A stretch of 29,421 nt of DNA from an uncultured Butyrivibrio sp. GTDB taxonomy: Bacteria; Bacillota; Clostridia; Lachnospirales; Lachnospiraceae. Below are positions 8,080 through 15,349 of this stretch, in pieces (within the stretch, counting starts at the first letter, position 1; each line of letters opens with the position of its first letter). The notes under the pieces were generated by a model. It did not search any database and was not told the origin of the DNA. It saw only the letters and a program-made list of their open reading frames with translations. Made by a program: the position numbers and the translations under genes. The DNA lies in contig CAJTON010000035.1 in assembly GCA_910577605.1 (NCBI GenBank), positions 1-29,421 on the forward strand. The letters run 5' to 3'.

Positions 8080-9174
8080 TTAATAATTGACAGGAAGAAT
8101 CAGATAGATATAACTGCCTTCTTCGTCTTTGATAGTACACGGCGCTTTTGAATTCATAAAATAAAGGGATACATTCTCGTCATCTATTACTCTGAGCGCG
8201 TCTATAAGGAATTTAGGATCAAATCCTATTTTTATATCCTGACCTTCTTTTTCAATCTCTATATCCTGATTGAAATCTTCCATGCAGACTATGCTTATAT
8301 TCATTCTACCGTCTTTAATATCTAGTATAACAGGTTTTTTATTACCGTCCCTTATAAGAAGCATAGCTCTGTCAAGACAGTTTACTAATTCTCTTGTATT
8401 TACAGATATTTTAGTATTATGTTCTTTTGAAAGCATCTGATTGATTTTGAAATATTCTCCATCAATAAGACGCGACACAACTACTGTATTCTCAAATTCA
8501 AATACAATATGATTAGTCGAGAAAAACACCTCGACTTCCTTATCTGTTTCTCCGGAAAGTATTTTACTGATCTCTCCCAGTGTTTTTCCGGGAACAATAA
8601 CACTTATAGGATCATAATTACTTGAAAGTTCAACATTGCGGATAGACACTCTATATCTGTCAAGAGATACGACTTTAAGAATATTATCCTTTACTTCAAA
8701 TAATTCTCCGGTCATAATTTTATTGCTTTCGTTATCACCGATGGAAAAAATCGTCTGTCTTATTATTTCCTTTAATGTAAACTGTGAAACAGTTATGCTC
8801 GATTCTTTCTCGATATACGGAAGATAAGAGAAATCCTCTCCGCTTCTTCCGGGCTTTTTCAAAACGGTTGATTCGCAGGTTATTGTAACGTTATAGTTAC
8901 TGTCCGTTTCAATCGTAACTTCATTGTCAGGAAGCTTTCTCACATACTCGGCAAAAAATTTAGCGTTGATAGCTATTCTTCCGGGCTCTGTTATTTCACC
9001 TTCGATTTTTGTCTCGATTCCAAGCTCCATATCGTTGGCTATAAGTTTTATTTCCCCTTCGGAAGCGTCTATAAGTATACATTCAAGTATGGACATTGTC
9101 GTTCTTACGGGTACTGCTTTAAGAGAGATATTCACTCCTTTAAGCAAATCGTTTTTATTGCAGATGATTTTCAT
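8080..9174 (-). CDS. dnaN: DNA polymerase III beta subunit (sliding clamp)
   Basis: This 364-residue protein is the ring-shaped processivity clamp that tethers DNA polymerase III and other repair and replication proteins to DNA. It opens with MKIICNKNDLLKGV and has the usual three-domain beta-clamp length. The domain 1 block SILECILIDASEGEIKL, the AKFFAEYVRKLPD block and the C-terminal strand SYIYLILPVNY, which lines the partner-binding pocket, are all present. An AAAGGAG sequence lies upstream of the ATG with a rather long spacing of about 11 nt. It is the first gene after the origin's unwinding region, and the dnaA-oriC-dnaN arrangement is typical of Bacillota. Confidence 0.98.
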   Translation of the reverse strand: MKIICNKNDLLKGVNISLKAVPVRTTMSILECILIDASEGEIKLIANDMELGIETKIEGEITEPGRIAINAKFFAEYVRKLPDNEVTIETDSNYNVTITCESTVLKKPGRSGEDFSYLPYIEKESSITVSQFTLKEIIRQTIFSIGDNESNKIMTGELFEVKDNILKVVSLDRYRVSIRNVELSSNYDPISVIVPGKTLGEISKILSGETDKEVEVFFSTNHIVFEFENTVVVSRLIDGEYFKINQMLSKEHNTKISVNTRELVNCLDRAMLLIRDGNKKPVILDIKDGRMNISIVCMEDFNQDIEIEKEGQDIKIGFDPKFLIDALRVIDDENVSLYFMNSKAPCTIKDEEGSYIYLILPVNY

Positions 9175-9477
9175 TATGTTGAAAACTCCTTTCGCGTGAA
9201 ATAATAAAAATATATATTAAATATATCAGTAGTAATAGCAGTAGGGGCTGTTAATAAGTTGATAAGCGTCAAAAGACAGTATAAATAAAGGATTTAACCT
9301 ATTAATAACCGTGTTGATAACGTTTAAAATTGTTATTAATAAGTTATGATTTATCAACATAACAGGCAAGCGACAAAATTTAAGAAAAATAATCCACACA
9401 TAACCCGAAGGTTTTAACAGGCTAATCCACATTAGTCGGTGGAAAATCAGTTTCTTCCTATTATAATAGTTAATTAA
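9175..9477 (-). other. oriC: oriC, dnaA-dnaN part: DnaA boxes, DnaA-trios and AT-rich unwinding tract
   Basis: No gene lies here. DnaA-box-like 9-mers are TAATCCACA at 9390-9398 and 9423-9431 (one mismatch to TTATCCACA), TTATCAACA at 9351-9359, its reverse complement at 9312-9320, AGTTGATAA at 9257-9265 and TGTTAATAA at 9249-9257. Next to the last come a GC block (9244-9248), then a row of triplets, then A/T-only DNA. This order matches the B. subtilis basal unwinding system. Transcription of dnaN must also start here or in dnaA; a weak candidate -10, TATACT on the minus strand near 9280, is not called. Confidence 0.85.
9201..9244 (-). other. DnaA-trio row plus A/T-only DNA unwinding element
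   Basis: On the plus strand 9227-9244 reads CAG TAG TAA TAG CAG TAG, which in 3'-to-5' reading is six consecutive trios of the GAT/GAC/AAT type described for DnaA filament loading on single strands. It is flanked on the box side by GGGGC and on the other side by 26 nt without any G or C (9201-9226). The orientation is away from the boxes and toward dnaN, as in B. subtilis. Confidence 0.75.
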
Positions 9478-10833
9478 TCAGGAAGGATTTATTTTCTTCA
9501 TAATAACGTCGATAGTATTGGCAAGACTTGTGTCGGATTTAAGTTCTTTTGAAATCTTGTCCACGCCGTATTTGACGGTAGAATGATCTCTTTTTCCCAT
9601 GTAGCTGCCTATGGTCTCGTAAGGAACATCAGTCATAAAGCGGCAGAGATACATTGCTATCTGTCTCGGATAAGCGATTTCATTGCTGCGTCTCTGAGAA
9701 GAAATATCGGCGGTAGTAATGCCGAAATGATCCGCTACGACCTGAATAATAAGGTCGGGAGTAACTTCTCTGTGAGCGTTCGGAGATATAATGTCCTTTA
9801 AAACCTCTTCCGCGAATTTAAGATTGATCTCACGGTGAGTAAGTTTTGAGTAGGCTACAAGCTTATTGAGAGATCCTTCAAGCTCCCGGATATTGGATTT
9901 TACATTGGTTGCGATATAGTCAAGTATCTCGTTATCCACATTGTAGGATTCAAGTTCTTCTTTTTTGTGGAGAATCGCCATTCTTGTCTCATAATTAGGA
10001 GGAGAAATATCTGCAAGGACTCCCCATTCAAAACGGGAGCGAAGTCTTTCCTCAAGTGTTTCAAAGTTCTTCGGAGGTCTGTCCGAAGATATGATTATCT
10101 GTTTTTTGGCTTCCCTTAAAGTGTTGAAAGTGTGGAAAAACTCGTCCTGCGTACTTTCTTTTCCTATAATAAACTGAATATCGTCTATAAGAAGCACGTC
10201 CACGCTTCTGTATTTTTCACGGAAACTTTTATTGCTAGTGTTTTTTTCGGTTCTTATAGATTCTATAAGCTCGTTTGTAAAAACCTCGGAGGTAACGTAC
10301 TGTACCTTGAGGGAAGGATTATTCTGCATTATAAAATTGGCAATCGCCTGCATAAGATGAGTCTTGCCAAGACCTACGCCTCCGTAAATAAAAAGAGGAT
10401 TATAAACCTCTCCCGGAGATTCCGCGACTGCAAGAGAAGCAGCGTGAGCGAAGTTGTTGTTTTCTCCCACGACAAAGGTATCAAAAGTAAGCTTGGGATT
10501 TATTCCCAAGGAAGAATAATCGGTTTCAGCCTTGTCCATCTGATTCTGATGCTGTCTGGAAATTTTTTTGATATCGTTGGTAGAGATGAATTTAATGTCA
10601 AATTCATGATTCATAACTTCGGATATCGTAACCTTGAAAGGAGTCGTGTATTTTTTTTCGATATATTTAAGCCCTGTCTGTTCCTCGGGTACGATTATGT
10701 TTACAACGTCATTTTCTACTGAATAAGCTTTCAAGGGAAGGATCCATGTTTTGAACGATACGTCCGCTATGTCAAAATCTTCCTTCATCAATTTAAGAAT
10801 TTCGTCCCATTTAGTTAATATTTCATCCAACAT
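9478..10833 (-). CDS. dnaA: Chromosomal replication initiator DnaA
   Basis: This 451-residue AAA+ protein binds DnaA boxes, opens the origin and recruits the helicase. Domain I begins LDEILTKWDEIL. Walker A is GGVGLGKTH (151-159) and Walker B is VLLIDD (213-218). The C-terminal helix-turn-helix carries the DnaA signature RDHSTVKYG from about residue 415. The start is ATG 10833 with AGGTGA six nt upstream; a TTG one codon earlier is too close to that site. A promoter with an extended -10 lies at 10874-10902. The gene sits between the two halves of oriC and reads toward dnaN. Confidence 0.98.
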   Translation of the reverse strand: MLDEILTKWDEILKLMKEDFDIADVSFKTWILPLKAYSVENDVVNIIVPEEQTGLKYIEKKYTTPFKVTISEVMNHEFDIKFISTNDIKKISRQHQNQMDKAETDYSSLGINPKLTFDTFVVGENNNFAHAASLAVAESPGEVYNPLFIYGGVGLGKTHLMQAIANFIMQNNPSLKVQYVTSEVFTNELIESIRTEKNTSNKSFREKYRSVDVLLIDDIQFIIGKESTQDEFFHTFNTLREAKKQIIISSDRPPKNFETLEERLRSRFEWGVLADISPPNYETRMAILHKKEELESYNVDNEILDYIATNVKSNIRELEGSLNKLVAYSKLTHREINLKFAEEVLKDIISPNAHREVTPDLIIQVVADHFGITTADISSQRRSNEIAYPRQIAMYLCRFMTDVPYETIGSYMGKRDHSTVKYGVDKISKELKSDTSLANTIDVIMKKINPS

Positions 10834-10873
10834 CAAAAATCACCTCAGATAAGCATTGCGCAATCTCCACTTT

Positions 10874-10902
10874 ATTTTACCATTTTTCAAATGATTTTTC
10901 AA
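10874..10902 (-). promoter_or_regulatory. dnaA promoter
   Basis: Minus strand: TTGAAA (10897-10902), 17-nt spacer, TAAAAT (10874-10879), with TGG immediately before the -10 (extended -10). The start of dnaA lies about 40 nt downstream. The nearest DnaA box (10942-10950) is about 40 bp upstream of the -35, so autoregulation by DnaA is plausible. Confidence 0.85.
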
Positions 10903-10941
10903 TGATTTATGAAATTAATCCAAAATATATTTTTAAGGCGT

Positions 10942-11037
10942 TGTTGATAAGCCTGACGCGCTTATATAGGGCAAAAAACACTACTATTAACAGCTTTTAA
11001 ACAAGTTATCCACAGGTTATCCACAAATTGTTGATAA
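10942..11037. other. oriC: oriC, part upstream of dnaA: DnaA-box cluster
   Basis: Two perfect TTATCCACA boxes lie in tandem at 11006-11014 and 11017-11025, followed by TGTTGATAA (inverted TTATCAACA) at 11029-11037. A further TGTTGATAA lies at 10942-10950. Between them are a GC-rich stretch (10951-10960) and CTACTATTA (10981-10989), which looks like a short DnaA-trio row. The whole 10834-11176 interval holds no gene; besides this cluster it holds the dnaA and rpmH promoters. Confidence 0.9.
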
Positions 11038-11094
11038 ATTACGATATAATAATTATTGTTTTTTATAAAAAAGTCCGTAAAATAAATGTTTTGC

Positions 11095-11123
11095 TTGACT
11101 TTGCGTATGTTTTTGAATAGAAT
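11095..11123 (+). promoter_or_regulatory. rpmH promoter
   Basis: TTGACT (11095-11100), 17-nt spacer, TAGAAT (11118-11123). It is followed by a leader of about 45 nt that ends in AGGAGGTGA six nt before the rpmH ATG. It probably drives rpmH, rnpA, yidD and yidC. Confidence 0.85.
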
Positions 11124-11176
11124 AAAAATGATGTTCTGTAAGGACACAGTAATAACAGGTCAGGAGGTGAAAGAAT

Positions 11177-11311
11177 ATGAAGATGACGTTTCAGCCCAAG
11201 AAGAGATCAAGAGCGAAGGTTCACGGTTTCAGAAAGAGAATGAGCACTGCCGGCGGAAGAAAGGTTCTTGCAGCGAGAAGAGCTAAAGGCAGAAAGGTTT
11301 TATCAGCATAG
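11177..11311 (+). CDS. rpmH: 50S ribosomal protein L34
   Basis: A 44-codon gene too short for many gene finders. The product is the very basic L34: it opens MKMTFQPKKRSRAKVHGF, continues with RMSTAGGRKVLAARR and ends GRKVLSA, the near-invariant L34 pattern. It has a full AGGAGGTGA ribosome binding site at 11162-11170, six nt from the ATG. L34 binds 23S rRNA in the large subunit. The gene is the first in the plus-strand cluster leaving oriC, its usual place. A hairpin starts inside its stop codon region and may reduce read-through into rnpA. Confidence 0.97.
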   Translation: MKMTFQPKKRSRAKVHGFRKRMSTAGGRKVLAARRAKGRKVLSA

Positions 11312-11334
11312 GCCGCAAATTATGTGGCCTTTTA
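11310..11334 (+). terminator. Attenuator-like hairpin between rpmH and rnpA
   Basis: AGGCCGC (11310-11316) pairs with GTGGCCT (11324-11330), with one G-T pair, followed by TTTATT. The stem overlaps the rpmH stop codon. It is short with an imperfect U-tract, so partial termination, leaving more L34 than RnpA, is more likely than a full stop. Confidence 0.6.
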
Positions 11335-11366
11335 TTATCTCTTATTGACGGAGAGGCAGAGAGTAC

Positions 11367-11702
11367 ATGAGCGGATATGAATCATTGAAGAAATACGCCG
11401 ATTTTCAGAGGGTGTACGGATGCGGAAAATCTTACGCCGATAAATATCTGGTTATGTATGTTTATGAGAACCGAACGGATATTAACCGAGTGGGAATATC
11501 TGTGAGTAAAAAGGTCGGGAACAGTATCGTCCGACACCGACTTACGCGGATCATCCGCGAGAGTGTCCGGTTAAACAGCGAAGCTCTTAAAAGAGGATAT
11601 GATATCGCGATCATCGCAAGGGCTGCTTTAAAGGATAAGAAATATGCCGAAGCCGCAAGTGCGTTTATGCATTTGTGCAGGCTCCACGGTATTCTGAGGT
11701 AA
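11367..11702 (+). CDS. rnpA: Ribonuclease P protein component
   Basis: This 111-residue basic protein is the protein subunit of RNase P, which with its catalytic RNA trims tRNA 5' leaders. The family pattern is clear: LKKYADFQRVY near the start, RVGISVSKKVGNSIVRHRLT (about 47-66), then RIIRESVR. The usual second asparagine of the VGNAVxRN-R motif is histidine here (IVRHRLTR), a modest variation. The ATG at 11367 is the only reasonable start; GGAG lies upstream at a long distance. It follows rpmH, its near-universal partner, and its stop lies seven nt before the yidD ATG. Confidence 0.96.
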   Translation: MSGYESLKKYADFQRVYGCGKSYADKYLVMYVYENRTDINRVGISVSKKVGNSIVRHRLTRIIRESVRLNSEALKRGYDIAIIARAALKDKKYAEAASAFMHLCRLHGILR

Positions 11703-11708
11703 TTGCCT

Positions 11709-11921
11709 ATGAAAAAAGTGATGATAGCCATGATCAGATTTTACCAAAGAGTTTTATCGCCGTTGAAAAAACACTCTACCTGTATATATACGCCCACCTG
11801 TTCGCAGTATGCTGTTGAAGCTATTCAGAAATACGGCGCGTTTAAGGGCGGATTTATGGCACTATGGAGAATTTTGAGGTGTAACCCTTTTGCAAAAGGA
11901 GGGTACGATCCGGTTCCGTAG
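11709..11921 (+). CDS. yidD: Membrane protein insertion efficiency factor YidD
   Basis: This 70-residue protein is an accessory to membrane protein insertion, associated with YidC at the membrane through an N-terminal amphipathic helix. Signature features are IRFYQRVLSPLKK, the TPTCSQYAVEAI block with its conserved cysteine, WRILRCNPF with a second cysteine, and the terminal GGYDPVP. I chose ATG 11709 (MKKVMIAM) because it matches the usual family start and has GAGG nine nt upstream; a TTG at 11703 directly abuts the rnpA stop and is less likely. Confidence 0.93.
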   Translation: MKKVMIAMIRFYQRVLSPLKKHSTCIYTPTCSQYAVEAIQKYGAFKGGFMALWRILRCNPFAKGGYDPVP

Positions 11922-11943
11922 TAATTACAGAGAAGTAAAGGAA

Positions 11944-11980
11944 ACTCCTCCCCGCGCAGTCGGGGCGGAAAGTTAGGAGT
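11944..11980 (+). promoter_or_regulatory. Nested hairpin covering the yidC ribosome binding site
   Basis: ACTCCT (11944-11949) is the exact complement of AGGAGT (11975-11980), which is the yidC Shine-Dalgarno. Between them CCCCG (11950-11954) pairs with CGGGG (11961-11965). Folding would hide the ribosome binding site. Whether it forms in vivo is inference. Confidence 0.45.
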
Positions 11981-11986
11981 AATATA

Positions 11987-13231
11987 ATGATTTTTTTGAC
12001 ACAGGAAACAGGTTTTCTTAAACCTATTGCTTGGGTGCTTGGCAAGATCATGGAAGGTCTCTTCCACCTTCTCGAGATGATTATGGGTTGGTTCAGTCTT
12101 GAAAATTTACCCTATATTATAGGTTTTTGTGTTATTCTTTTTACCATTGTTGTCAAACTGATACTTCTTCCGCTTACAATAAAGCAGCAGAGGTTTTCAA
12201 AGCTGTCCAATATGATGAATCCCGAGATTCAGGCGATTCAGGCAAAATATAAGGACAAAAAGGACAACGAATCGGTAATGAAGATGAACGCCGAGACGAA
12301 GGCTGTATACGAGAAGTACGGCACGTCGCCTACCGGCGGATGTCTTACGATGCTTATCCAGCTGCCGATAATGTTTGCGCTGTACCGTGTTATATACAAG
12401 ATTCCCGGATATATAAAATATATCGGAAATATGTACAGAGGTATAGCGGATAAGCTTATGGGCGTTGACGGATATGCTCAGAAGCTGGTGGACTTAAAGC
12501 TTGCGTCTAAGGTTGAAAGCGTCGATACGGCGAATGAGCTTATAGACAGAATGTATACGTTTTCAAACGCTCAGTGGGACACGCTTAAGGAAAATTTCAG
12601 CGTTATAGCCAATAATTTTTCAGCCGACATAGACAAGCTTTCCGATATGACGGGATTCTTTGGCATAAGTCTCACGCAGGCTCCCGGCTGGAGATGGAGC
12701 TGGGCGCTTCTGATACCATTGCTTGCCGGAGTTACCCAGTGGCTCAGCGCGAAGCTGATGGAAAACAAAAATAAGAACCAGATGAACGCGCAGCAGCAGG
12801 GAATGGGAAATTCCATGAAGGTCATGAATACGGTAATGCCCATAATGTCGGCGTTTTTCTGCATTACCTTTCCCGCTTGTATCGGTCTTTACTGGATAAC
12901 CAGCTCGGTCGTTCAGATCGTGCAGCAGCTTATAATCAACGCTAAGATGGATAAGATCGACGTTGAGCAGATGGTTTCGCAGAATATAGAAAAAATAAAC
13001 GCAAAGCGCGCCAAAAAAGGACTTCCTCCCAAAAAGATAACCAATACCGCTTCTGCATATGCTGAGCAGGTCAAGAAGCAGGAGGAGAGGGATGCCAGAA
13101 AAGGCGAGCGTGAGGAGCAGATAAAGAAATCTACCGATTATTATAATTCTTCGGCAAAGCCGGGAAGCCTTGCGTCAAAGGCAAACATGGTAAGAATGTT
13201 TAACGAGAAGAATAATAAAAAGAATGATTAG
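11987..13231 (+). CDS. yidC: Membrane protein insertase YidC/OxaA
   Basis: This 414-residue polytopic protein inserts and folds membrane proteins with or without the Sec channel. Hydrophobic segments are near 42-63, 117-136, 236-254 and 280-312. The PTGGCLTMLIQLPIMFALYR block (115-134) is diagnostic. There is no lipoprotein signal, unlike Bacillus SpoIIIJ, and the loop 137-235 is longer than usual. The tail after 315 is long and charged (KKGLPPKK and lysine/arginine runs), as in YidCs that contact ribosomes. The position of the groove arginine of SpoIIIJ (in LIRLLILPL) is Lys57 here (VVKLILLPL). AGGAG lies seven nt upstream of the ATG. It follows yidD and precedes jag by 11 nt. Confidence 0.97.
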   Translation: MIFLTQETGFLKPIAWVLGKIMEGLFHLLEMIMGWFSLENLPYIIGFCVILFTIVVKLILLPLTIKQQRFSKLSNMMNPEIQAIQAKYKDKKDNESVMKMNAETKAVYEKYGTSPTGGCLTMLIQLPIMFALYRVIYKIPGYIKYIGNMYRGIADKLMGVDGYAQKLVDLKLASKVESVDTANELIDRMYTFSNAQWDTLKENFSVIANNFSADIDKLSDMTGFFGISLTQAPGWRWSWALLIPLLAGVTQWLSAKLMENKNKNQMNAQQQGMGNSMKVMNTVMPIMSAFFCITFPACIGLYWITSSVVQIVQQLIINAKMDKIDVEQMVSQNIEKINAKRAKKGLPPKKITNTASAYAEQVKKQEERDARKGEREEQIKKSTDYYNSSAKPGSLASKANMVRMFNEKNNKKND

Positions 13232-13242
13232 AGGGATATCTT

Positions 13243-13869
13243 ATGGAAAAAATCGAAGCTACGGGCAAAACCGTGGAAGAAGCGCTGACTAACGCGTTAG
13301 TCAGGCTTGAAACAACCAGCGATAAAGTTGAGTACGAAGTTGTTGAAAAGGGTTCTTCCGGAATACTCGGTATTTTTAACAGCAAGCCTGCTAAAATACT
13401 CGTATGGAAAAAAGCCACAATGGAAGATAATGTCAGAGATTTCCTCAACGATGTATTCAACGCAATGGAGCTGAAAGTTGAGATAGAAATGTCTGTCAAC
13501 GAAGAGGATGACACTATCGAGATAAACCTTATCGGAGACGATATGGGAGTTCTTATCGGAAAAAGAGGACAAACTCTTGATTCCCTTCAGTATCTTGTAA
13601 GCCTTGTCGCAAACAAGGAGAGAGAAAAATACTACAGGGTCAAGCTTGATACCGAGAATTACAGGGAGAGAAGAAAAGCAACTCTCGAATCTCTTGCCAA
13701 GAACATCGCGTACAAGGTCAAAAGAACCAGAAAACCGGTTTATCTTGAACCTATGAATCCTTATGAAAGGCGGATAATCCATTCGGTGCTTCAGGGAGAT
13801 AAATACGTCTCTACGAGAAGCGAGGGAGAAGAACCTTTCAGACATGTAGTAGTTTTTATGAAGAAATAA
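13243..13869 (+). CDS. jag: Jag/KhpB RNA-binding protein (Jag-N, KH, R3H)
   Basis: This 208-residue cytoplasmic RNA-binding protein has three domains in order. The Jag-N domain is at about 1-52 (ATGKTVEEAL, then GSSGILGIFNSKPAKI). A KH domain at about 77-145 has the RNA-binding loop GKRG at 106-109. An R3H domain carries R176 and H180 in RRIIH. In streptococci the homologue (KhpB/EloR) works with KhpA in control of cell elongation and division and binds many mRNAs; here the role is inferred from the family. It starts 11 nt after yidC, its usual partner, and its mRNA ends at the strong hairpin just downstream. Confidence 0.96.
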   Translation: MEKIEATGKTVEEALTNALVRLETTSDKVEYEVVEKGSSGILGIFNSKPAKILVWKKATMEDNVRDFLNDVFNAMELKVEIEMSVNEEDDTIEINLIGDDMGVLIGKRGQTLDSLQYLVSLVANKEREKYYRVKLDTENYRERRKATLESLAKNIAYKVKRTRKPVYLEPMNPYERRIIHSVLQGDKYVSTRSEGEEPFRHVVVFMKK

Positions 13870-13873
13870 TTTT

Positions 13874-13909
13874 AAGGGGCGTGAAGGGAATTTTTTCGCG
13901 CTCCTTTTT
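13874..13909 (+). terminator. Rho-independent terminator after jag
   Basis: A 12-pair stem, 13874-13885 with 13895-13906 (GC core with two G-T pairs), is followed by further Ts up to 13909. It closes the rpmH-jag transcription unit five nt after the jag stop. Confidence 0.88.
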
Positions 13910-13974
13910 GATAAAGCGGAAAGCCTGTGAGAGCGCAGTAATGCGCCGCGTGAATAGGGACTAGGGAGGCAATT

Positions 13975-14760
13975 TTGAAGGAAACGATAGCAGCCATATC
14001 AACGGGAATGTCAAATTCGGGAATAGGAATCGTAAGAATGAGCGGAGCAGAGGCTATTGCCGTTGCCGACAAAGTGTTTGTGCCGCGCGGTAACGGCGGG
14101 ACGCTTGCCGCTGCTAAAAGCCATACCGTTCATTACGGAAACATGGTTTTTGAAGGAAAAACGATCGACGAGGTTCTTGTCATTGTTATGAAGGCGCCTC
14201 ATTCGTATACACGCGAGGATGTCGTGGAGGTGAACTGTCACGGCGGCGTTTATGTTATGAGAAAAATTCTTAACGCCCTCATAAAAAGCGGCGCGCGTCC
14301 CGCGGAACCGGGTGAATTTACCAAAAGAGCGTTTCTGAACGGAAGGATAGACCTTGCTCAGGCGGAGGCAGTCATAGACGTTATCAATTCCAAAAACCAA
14401 CACGCCCTTAACAGCTCTCTTAAGAAGCTTAACGGAAAACTGTCGGAGAAAATAGCAAGAATCCGTTCTGAACTTCTTGAGAATATTGCTTATATTGAGG
14501 CTGCTCTTGATGATCCTGAACATATTTCTCTGGATAATTATGGGGATAAATTGAAAAACATTGTGGATAACTCTGTTAATAACGTGGAAAAGTTGTTGAA
14601 AACGGTAGAAAACGGAAAGTTATTCACACAAGGCGTCAAAACGGTGATAATCGGAAAGCCCAATGCGGGAAAATCAAGTATCCTTAATATTCTTGCGGGC
14701 TATAGTTACCGACATCGCCGGAACGACAAGGGACACGATAGAGGAGCAGATAAATCTTGA
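13975..14760 (+). pseudogene. mnmE: mnmE, 5' part of a frameshifted gene (N-terminal and helical domains to Walker A)
   Basis: MnmE is the GTPase that with MnmG adds the carboxymethylaminomethyl group to wobble U34 of certain tRNAs. This part, from a TTG start with AGGGAGG five nt upstream, encodes the tetrahydrofolate-binding N-terminal domain (KETIAAIST, GIGIVRMSG), the helical domain (PGEFTKRAFLNGR, DLAQAEAVIDVI) and the G1 motif GKPNAGKSS. After ILNILAG (about base 14698) the frame is lost and 19 unrelated residues precede the stop at 14760. Compared with E. coli MnmE, which has three residues (REA) between LAG and AIVTDIAG, exactly 11 nt are missing. With 11 nt restored, the full gene (13975-15337) would encode 457 residues, the family's normal length. 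It could be a true deletion or an assembly artefact. Confidence 0.85.
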
Positions 14761-15337
14761 GGGGATAACGCTCAATCTGACTGATACGGCAGGAATCAGG
14801 GATACGGATGACGTGATTGAGGGAATAGGGGTCGAGCGGGCGAGAAGTCTTGCGGGCGAGGCTGATCTGATTTTGTACGTTGTCGATTCCTCAACTTCCC
14901 TTGACAGCAATGATTATGATATACTTGATATAATAAAAGAACGCAGAACAGTCGTACTGCTTAATAAATCCGACCTTGAGCCGGTTACGACCGCGCAGAC
15001 GCTTAATGAGATAACGGACGCGAAAGTAATATCAGTATCGGCAAAGGACAACACAGGTCTGGAGGAACTCTCCGATTATATTGTGAAATTATTCACAAAT
15101 GGAGATCTTGATTATAACGATGAAATATATATAACGGGAGAGCGCAATAAAGAGGCGCTTGAAAATGCTTTGAACAGTCTTTTGCAGGTGAAAAAGAGCA
15201 TTGAAGAAAACATGCCCGAAGATTTTTATACCATTGATTTGATGAGTGCTTATGAAGAGCTTGGCAGAATAATAGGAGAGTCCGTGGAGGATGATCTGGT
15301 AAATGAGATTTTTTCCAAATTCTGTATGGGAAAATAA
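14663..15337 (+). pseudogene. mnmE: mnmE, 3' part of a frameshifted gene (GTPase domain from G2 onward and C-terminal helices)
   Basis: The reading frame resumes at base 14699 with AIVTDIAGTTRDTIEE, one frame over from the 5' part. It carries G2 (TTRDT), G3 (DTAG), G4 (NKSD in LLNKSDL) and the C-terminal FCMGK, whose cysteine is conserved in MnmE. All downstream motifs are intact and there are no further stops, so the lesion looks recent. The open frame extends upstream to an ATG at 14663, but the residues before 14699 are out-of-frame translation of the Walker A region and no ribosome binding site stands before that ATG. Without G1 this piece cannot bind GTP normally. Confidence 0.85.
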
Positions 15338-15349
15338 CTGGAGGAAAAA

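Noticed and set aside
14690..14705. Programmed frameshift in mnmE instead of a mutation
   Set aside because: There is no slippery heptamer or downstream pseudoknot, and the family comparison shows that three codons' worth of sequence is also missing, which points to a deletion.
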